Assembly (NCBI RefSeq): GCF_000190435.1
Contig: NC_015152.1
Span: 1,618,458 to 1,682,457, forward strand
Reading direction: 5' to 3'
Length of the DNA: 64,000 nucleotides
Source of the DNA: Sphaerochaeta globosa str. Buddy
Lineage (GTDB): Bacteria; Spirochaetota; Spirochaetia; Sphaerochaetales; Sphaerochaetaceae
Each line of letters starts with the position of its first letter. The stretch's first letter is position 1. The position numbers and the translations under genes were made by a program. A model generated the notes under the pieces. It searched no databases and was not told the origin of the DNA. It worked only from the letters and a program-made list of their open reading frames with translations. Positions 60,999 to 64,000 of this stretch are shown here, piece by piece.

Positions 60999-61742
60999 TT
61001 ATTTTTGAAGTATATACCGGGCAGTAAGCACGCTCCTCTCGTCTTTTTGGTCCTCCATATACAAGGTTCTGCAGTATTTGGTGGTTGCGTGTTCTAAGGC
61101 CAGCTCCAGGAACAGCAGAAAGATTCCGATATCCATGCTTTGATAATAGGAAACCAATGAGGGAGGTATAATCCCTCGTTTACGAAACACCCGATGCACG
61201 AGTAAAACATCCCCCTGTTGCACCATCAGCCATGGCTGGGTATTGCAGGCACTGGGGGCCAACCGCACTACGCAAGCGAGGTCACCCCGACCCTCGCCTT
61301 CCCACATTTCCGGTATTTCCAACCTGTTCAGGCTATTCTCTTTTGTACGAAAGCTATCCCCATCCTGATTGGCTATACAGAGCATGCAGACAAAATGCAA
61401 CCCTTCATACTCGCGTTCTTTCGGCCTACCCATACCATACCAGCAAGCGCCGATATTTTCTTTGGCTAGAAAAAGGTCCAACTGCTCGCCGATGTAGCCG
61501 ATATTCTGTGCATACCCTTGCTTGCGCTCACTATACAACAACAGGGCATATTCACCTTGCCTGCAGGAAGTCTGACTGATGGGAACAATGCGCAGCAGTG
61601 TTCTGATATCTTCGACTAATGGTTTAACGGTTGAAAAGCATAGCTCGATTTGTGCCAATTGTTCGGCTGTCAAACTCTTGAATGGTTTTGTGAACCGGTG
61701 AAAGGATTTCCGTCTGAAGATCTGATCGTAGTATTCCTGCAT
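60999..61742 (-). CDS. Nitroreductase-family protein
   Basis: About 247 residues. RRKSFHRFT at the N-terminus and APSACNTQPW in the middle are nitroreductase hallmarks for FMN binding; the duplicated-domain layout resembles TM1586-like proteins. The substrate is unknown. GAGG lies before ATG 61742, which also places RRKS at the expected distance. Confidence 0.8.
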   Translation of the reverse strand: MQEYYDQIFRRKSFHRFTKPFKSLTAEQLAQIELCFSTVKPLVEDIRTLLRIVPISQTSCRQGEYALLLYSERKQGYAQNIGYIGEQLDLFLAKENIGACWYGMGRPKEREYEGLHFVCMLCIANQDGDSFRTKENSLNRLEIPEMWEGEGRGDLACVVRLAPSACNTQPWLMVQQGDVLLVHRVFRKRGIIPPSLVSYYQSMDIGIFLLFLELALEHATTKYCRTLYMEDQKDERSVLTARYILQK

Positions 61743-61857
61743 GGGTACCTCACGTATTCTCTCTATCATATACAAAAGCGGTTGGCCACAAAAATGTTAA
61801 AATCTCTGAATTGTAGGCCCTGCTATCACAGCCAAAACAAGATTTCAGCTGTTTTTC

Positions 61858-61885
61858 TTGACTGTAGGTTATACTCATATATACT
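61858..61885 (+). promoter_or_regulatory. Promoter of the 61907 gene
   Basis: TTGACT (61858-61863), a 16-base spacer and TATACT (61880-61885). The leader would be about 15 bases with no Shine-Dalgarno. Confidence 0.6.
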
Positions 61886-61906
61886 GACAATCACAGAAAA
61901 CACACT

Positions 61907-62638
61907 ATGCAAACAAGAGTAATTGGACACCAATCAAATTTGCAATCCCTGCGCTACACGTATGTGTTGTTCCTCTTGTTGCTGGTCTTTCCCTGTGTTT
62001 CAGCTTTTTCATCACCGCTAGCCATACAAACCATCACAGTGGGTGTTGGAAGGCATGACTTTGTTGTTAAGGAGCGTACACTAGCGCTCTCTGCTGTTCT
62101 CACCCTCGAAAATGAAGCCTATACACTGGATATCGGATACAGAAATCGAGAACCGGTACAAGATATAAGTCTGTATGTACACCACAAGCTTGCCGAAGGC
62201 ATAGGAGTCGTATCGTACTTCCATTCTTCCCTTGGCACAGCCGACTCCATCCTAACGGATCTGGTACTAGGGTATGAGCAGGTATTCACGCTTAGAAAGG
62301 CATCATTCACCTTTGGCTTCGGCATTCAGGGGAGTGCTTCATGTTTCCCTTTTCTTGAGAAACCTCTTTTCAATGCCAGTCCGTACCTTAAGGCAAAGCT
62401 TGGCTACAACTTCTTCGATCGGTGCTACCTGACGCTCTTTAGTACCACAAACACCTTGTTCAATTATGCTTGCCAGTCGATCAGCCCCATAGTGGGAGCT
62501 GAACTTGCCTTGCAACTCAGTAAGGAGATTACCGTAGGAGGAAATTTCCACGTACAACTTTCCGATGTAAGCCCTGAGGCGGTTCTTATCACTTCCAAGG
62601 AGGTAGGTGTCTATGGCATGTACAAACCGAAGAAGTAA
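61907..62638 (+). CDS. Unknown exported beta-strand-rich protein
   Basis: 243 residues with a signal peptide (hydrophobic core YVLFLLLLVFPCVSAF) and alternating beta-strand patterns such as YTLDIGYRNREP and FTFGFGIQGSASC, suggesting an outer-membrane beta-barrel. The function is unknown. It overlaps the lipoprotein phosphoesterase gene by 26 bases. Confidence 0.6.
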   Translation: MQTRVIGHQSNLQSLRYTYVLFLLLLVFPCVSAFSSPLAIQTITVGVGRHDFVVKERTLALSAVLTLENEAYTLDIGYRNREPVQDISLYVHHKLAEGIGVVSYFHSSLGTADSILTDLVLGYEQVFTLRKASFTFGFGIQGSASCFPFLEKPLFNASPYLKAKLGYNFFDRCYLTLFSTTNTLFNYACQSISPIVGAELALQLSKEITVGGNFHVQLSDVSPEAVLITSKEVGVYGMYKPKK

Positions 62639-63539
62639 TACGAACCGTATTCTATTTCTTCTCATCACCAGCCTCCTGTTCTGCACCAGTTGCTCACAGA
62701 ACCTGTTTTCCAGAATCGAGTTCAATCATCCGGGAGGTTCTTTCGACCAACCCATCAATACGACAGAAGAAAGACAATCATTCTCATTCCTGTTGTTCAG
62801 TGACCTGCATGTAGGAAGGGCCGAGGACGGTGTCTATTGGGATTTCGATGCGTTCTATGCATGGCTGGATGCCTATCCCGGAACGCTTGATTTTGCCCTG
62901 CACCTAGGCGATGGTACCGCCGATTCAACTGAGTCGGAGTATCGCCAGTATGCCGCTTTCCTGCAATCACTGACTGATCGTTCACTGCCAAACCATGCAG
63001 TACTGGGCAATCATGATGTACGAAGCGATGGCCGCTCTCTGTTCAGTCAGTATATCAATGACCTCACTGCCCGCCGTTTCAGCCATAAGGGATTCTCCTT
63101 CTACCTCTTGGACACCGGTAACGCAAGTTTGGGCAAAACTCAGCTGGATAACCTGATGGAAGCAGTAGCTGCTGATCCGAATCCAAAACTATTCTGCGCC
63201 CATGTCCCACTCTACGCCGGTCCTGACATGTTCTATTTCTCCCTCAAGGATCCCCTTGAACGGGCCCTCATCGTACAGACGATGGTAAAGAACAAGGTCG
63301 GACTCTATGTAGGAGGACATTTACATATTGACAGTAAGCTCTATGCATATACCGATACCACCCACGAATTTGTCAGTGAGTCGTTTCATGGGCGTGACAG
63401 CCTTATTGAAAACACCCTCCCCGTCTGGTATGTGCTCACCTATGATGTTGTGAGTAACAGCATTACCATCGTAAAATATGCAAGCAAGCGGGACAACACG
63501 ATAGCTGAAGAAGTCGTTGCAACGATCGGCATGCCATAA
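62613..63539 (+). CDS. Calcineurin-like metallophosphoesterase, lipoprotein
   Basis: About 308 residues. The lipobox (LLFCTSC, Cys near residue 27) indicates a lipoprotein. Metal-site motifs are FSDLHVG, HLGDGTAD, LGNHDVR and a later GGHLHID. It acts outside the cytoplasm on an unknown phosphoester. AAGGAGG lies nine bases before ATG 62613; GTG 62607 is too close to it. Confidence 0.85.
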   Translation: MACTNRRSNTNRILFLLITSLLFCTSCSQNLFSRIEFNHPGGSFDQPINTTEERQSFSFLLFSDLHVGRAEDGVYWDFDAFYAWLDAYPGTLDFALHLGDGTADSTESEYRQYAAFLQSLTDRSLPNHAVLGNHDVRSDGRSLFSQYINDLTARRFSHKGFSFYLLDTGNASLGKTQLDNLMEAVAADPNPKLFCAHVPLYAGPDMFYFSLKDPLERALIVQTMVKNKVGLYVGGHLHIDSKLYAYTDTTHEFVSESFHGRDSLIENTLPVWYVLTYDVVSNSITIVKYASKRDNTIAEEVVATIGMP

Positions 63540-63564
63540 GCTTACGGTATAGTCAATTCTGGTA

Positions 63565-63570
63565 TATGCT
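63565..63570 (+). promoter_or_regulatory. -10 box seven bases before ATG 63578
   Basis: TATGCT, then seven bases, then ATG 63578, with TTACGG 17 bases upstream as a weak -35. Possible leaderless start. Confidence 0.4.
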
Positions 63571-63577
63571 TACGACT

Positions 63578-64000
63578 ATGAATCAAGTCCTTTCATGGCT
63601 GCTTCAAGGCGATGTCTCAATCCAATACCAGACCCAGCGATACCTGCTGCAAGCTGAGAGCATGCTTCTTGAGCAACTGCAGAAGAGAATCGAAACAGAG
63701 GGGTTTGGTGCTCAGCTGCTTTCTGCAAGAAATGAGAATGGGTATTGGGGAATCTGGTATTATCAACCCAAGTGGACGTGCACCCATTATACTCTTTGCG
63801 ACCTAAAAGGACTTGGCCTTGCACCATCCAATCCAATTGCAAAAGAAATGGTTGAAAGAGCCCTCACCGAGTGCCAGCTTAAAGACGGCGGATTGAACTT
63901 TGCAAAAAGTGACATTCCCTCTGACATTGCCATCAACGGGATGTTTTTAGCGTATGCCAGCTACTTTTGTCCGAAGGATGCACGTCTGGCTGCTCTTGAC
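63578..64000 (+). CDS. Prenyltransferase/squalene-cyclase-repeat-like protein, 3' truncated by the window
   Basis: The frame stays open to the window end (141 codons). Its start MNQVLSWLLQGDVSIQYQTQ, then ENGYWGIWYYQPKWTCTHYT and LKDGGLNFAKSDIPSDIAIN, match the alpha-alpha-barrel repeats of a conserved bacterial prenyltransferase-like family. The function is unknown. The start codon lies seven bases after TATGCT with no Shine-Dalgarno. Confidence 0.7.
   Translation, partial: MNQVLSWLLQGDVSIQYQTQRYLLQAESMLLEQLQKRIETEGFGAQLLSARNENGYWGIWYYQPKWTCTHYTLCDLKGLGLAPSNPIAKEMVERALTECQLKDGGLNFAKSDIPSDIAINGMFLAYASYFCPKDARLAALD

Noticed and set aside
1-64000. CRISPR arrays, insertion sequences, rRNA genes, riboswitches
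   Set aside because: I saw no regular repeat-spacer array, transposase motif, rRNA segment or recognisable riboswitch core. A covariance-model search would be needed to exclude small structured RNAs.

Overview
The window looks like chromosome from a spirochaete of the Sphaerochaeta type. The evidence is indirect and comes from protein character: many sugar ABC transporters whose binding proteins end their signal peptides in 'FASGAQE' or 'FAAGAAEK' style sequences, a PnrA/TmpC-type purine nucleoside receptor as in treponemes, maltodextrin metabolism, and several c-di-GMP proteins. No rRNA or phylogenetic marker is present, so the genus is an inference. I see no prophage, insertion sequence or CRISPR array. 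The window is densely coded, with 59 protein genes and one tRNA called.

Layout. 1-3.8 kb: small single genes (Zn ribbon, tRNA-Met, RNA cyclic phosphodiesterase, methyltransferase, TPR protein) and a DUF3793-flavodoxin pair with a 16-bp perfect palindrome over its start codon. 3.8-8.9 kb (minus): a four-gene polyamine operon, speA, carboxy(nor)spermidine dehydrogenase, nspC, agmatinase, running from arginine to spermidine. 9.2-11.4 kb: SPFH protein with an Arc-like partner, then a DUF5131 protein. 11.4-17.2 kb (minus): 5'-nucleotidase, MORN protein, PhzF, DODA dioxygenase, a catalytically degenerate M28-like protein, DUF72. 17.3-22 kb (minus): maltodextrin-type binding protein, two permeases and malQ behind a promoter carrying a palindromic operator. 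22.3-31.4 kb: an unknown protein, a GGDEF protein with a doubtful 5' end, a second sugar ABC system, and an overlapping pair of PAS / SBP-PAS-GGDEF-HD-GYP sensors. 31.5-35.1 kb: HAD phosphatase, catalase, GGDEF protein. 35.1-41.8 kb: a DNA-damage block of DUF72, a catalytically dead ImuB-like Y-polymerase, a DnaE2-like polymerase, convergent class II photolyase, DUF3795. 41.8-46 kb: FAD oxidoreductase, an AlbA/ATPase-type regulator with an internal deletion and three palindromic operators, NUDIX, AraC/GyrI regulator. 46.2-55.7 kb: secreted unknown, then DeoR regulator, MTA/MTI phosphorylase, MtnA, PnrA-type nucleoside ABC transporter. 55.7-64 kb: S41 protease, envelope proteins, a large GHL15-like lipoprotein, nitroreductase, lipoprotein metallophosphoesterase, and the start of a prenyltransferase-like gene.

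How the genes work together. The strongest functional units are the spermidine operon (which does not release methylthioadenosine), the methylthio-purine nucleoside uptake and salvage operon, the maltodextrin operon, and the mutasome-like cassette. Two modes of translation start are visible. Genes inside operons mostly have good Shine-Dalgarno sequences. About eleven single or first genes instead have a -10 box placed 5-7 bases before the start codon and no Shine-Dalgarno sequence, which is the pattern of leaderless mRNAs.
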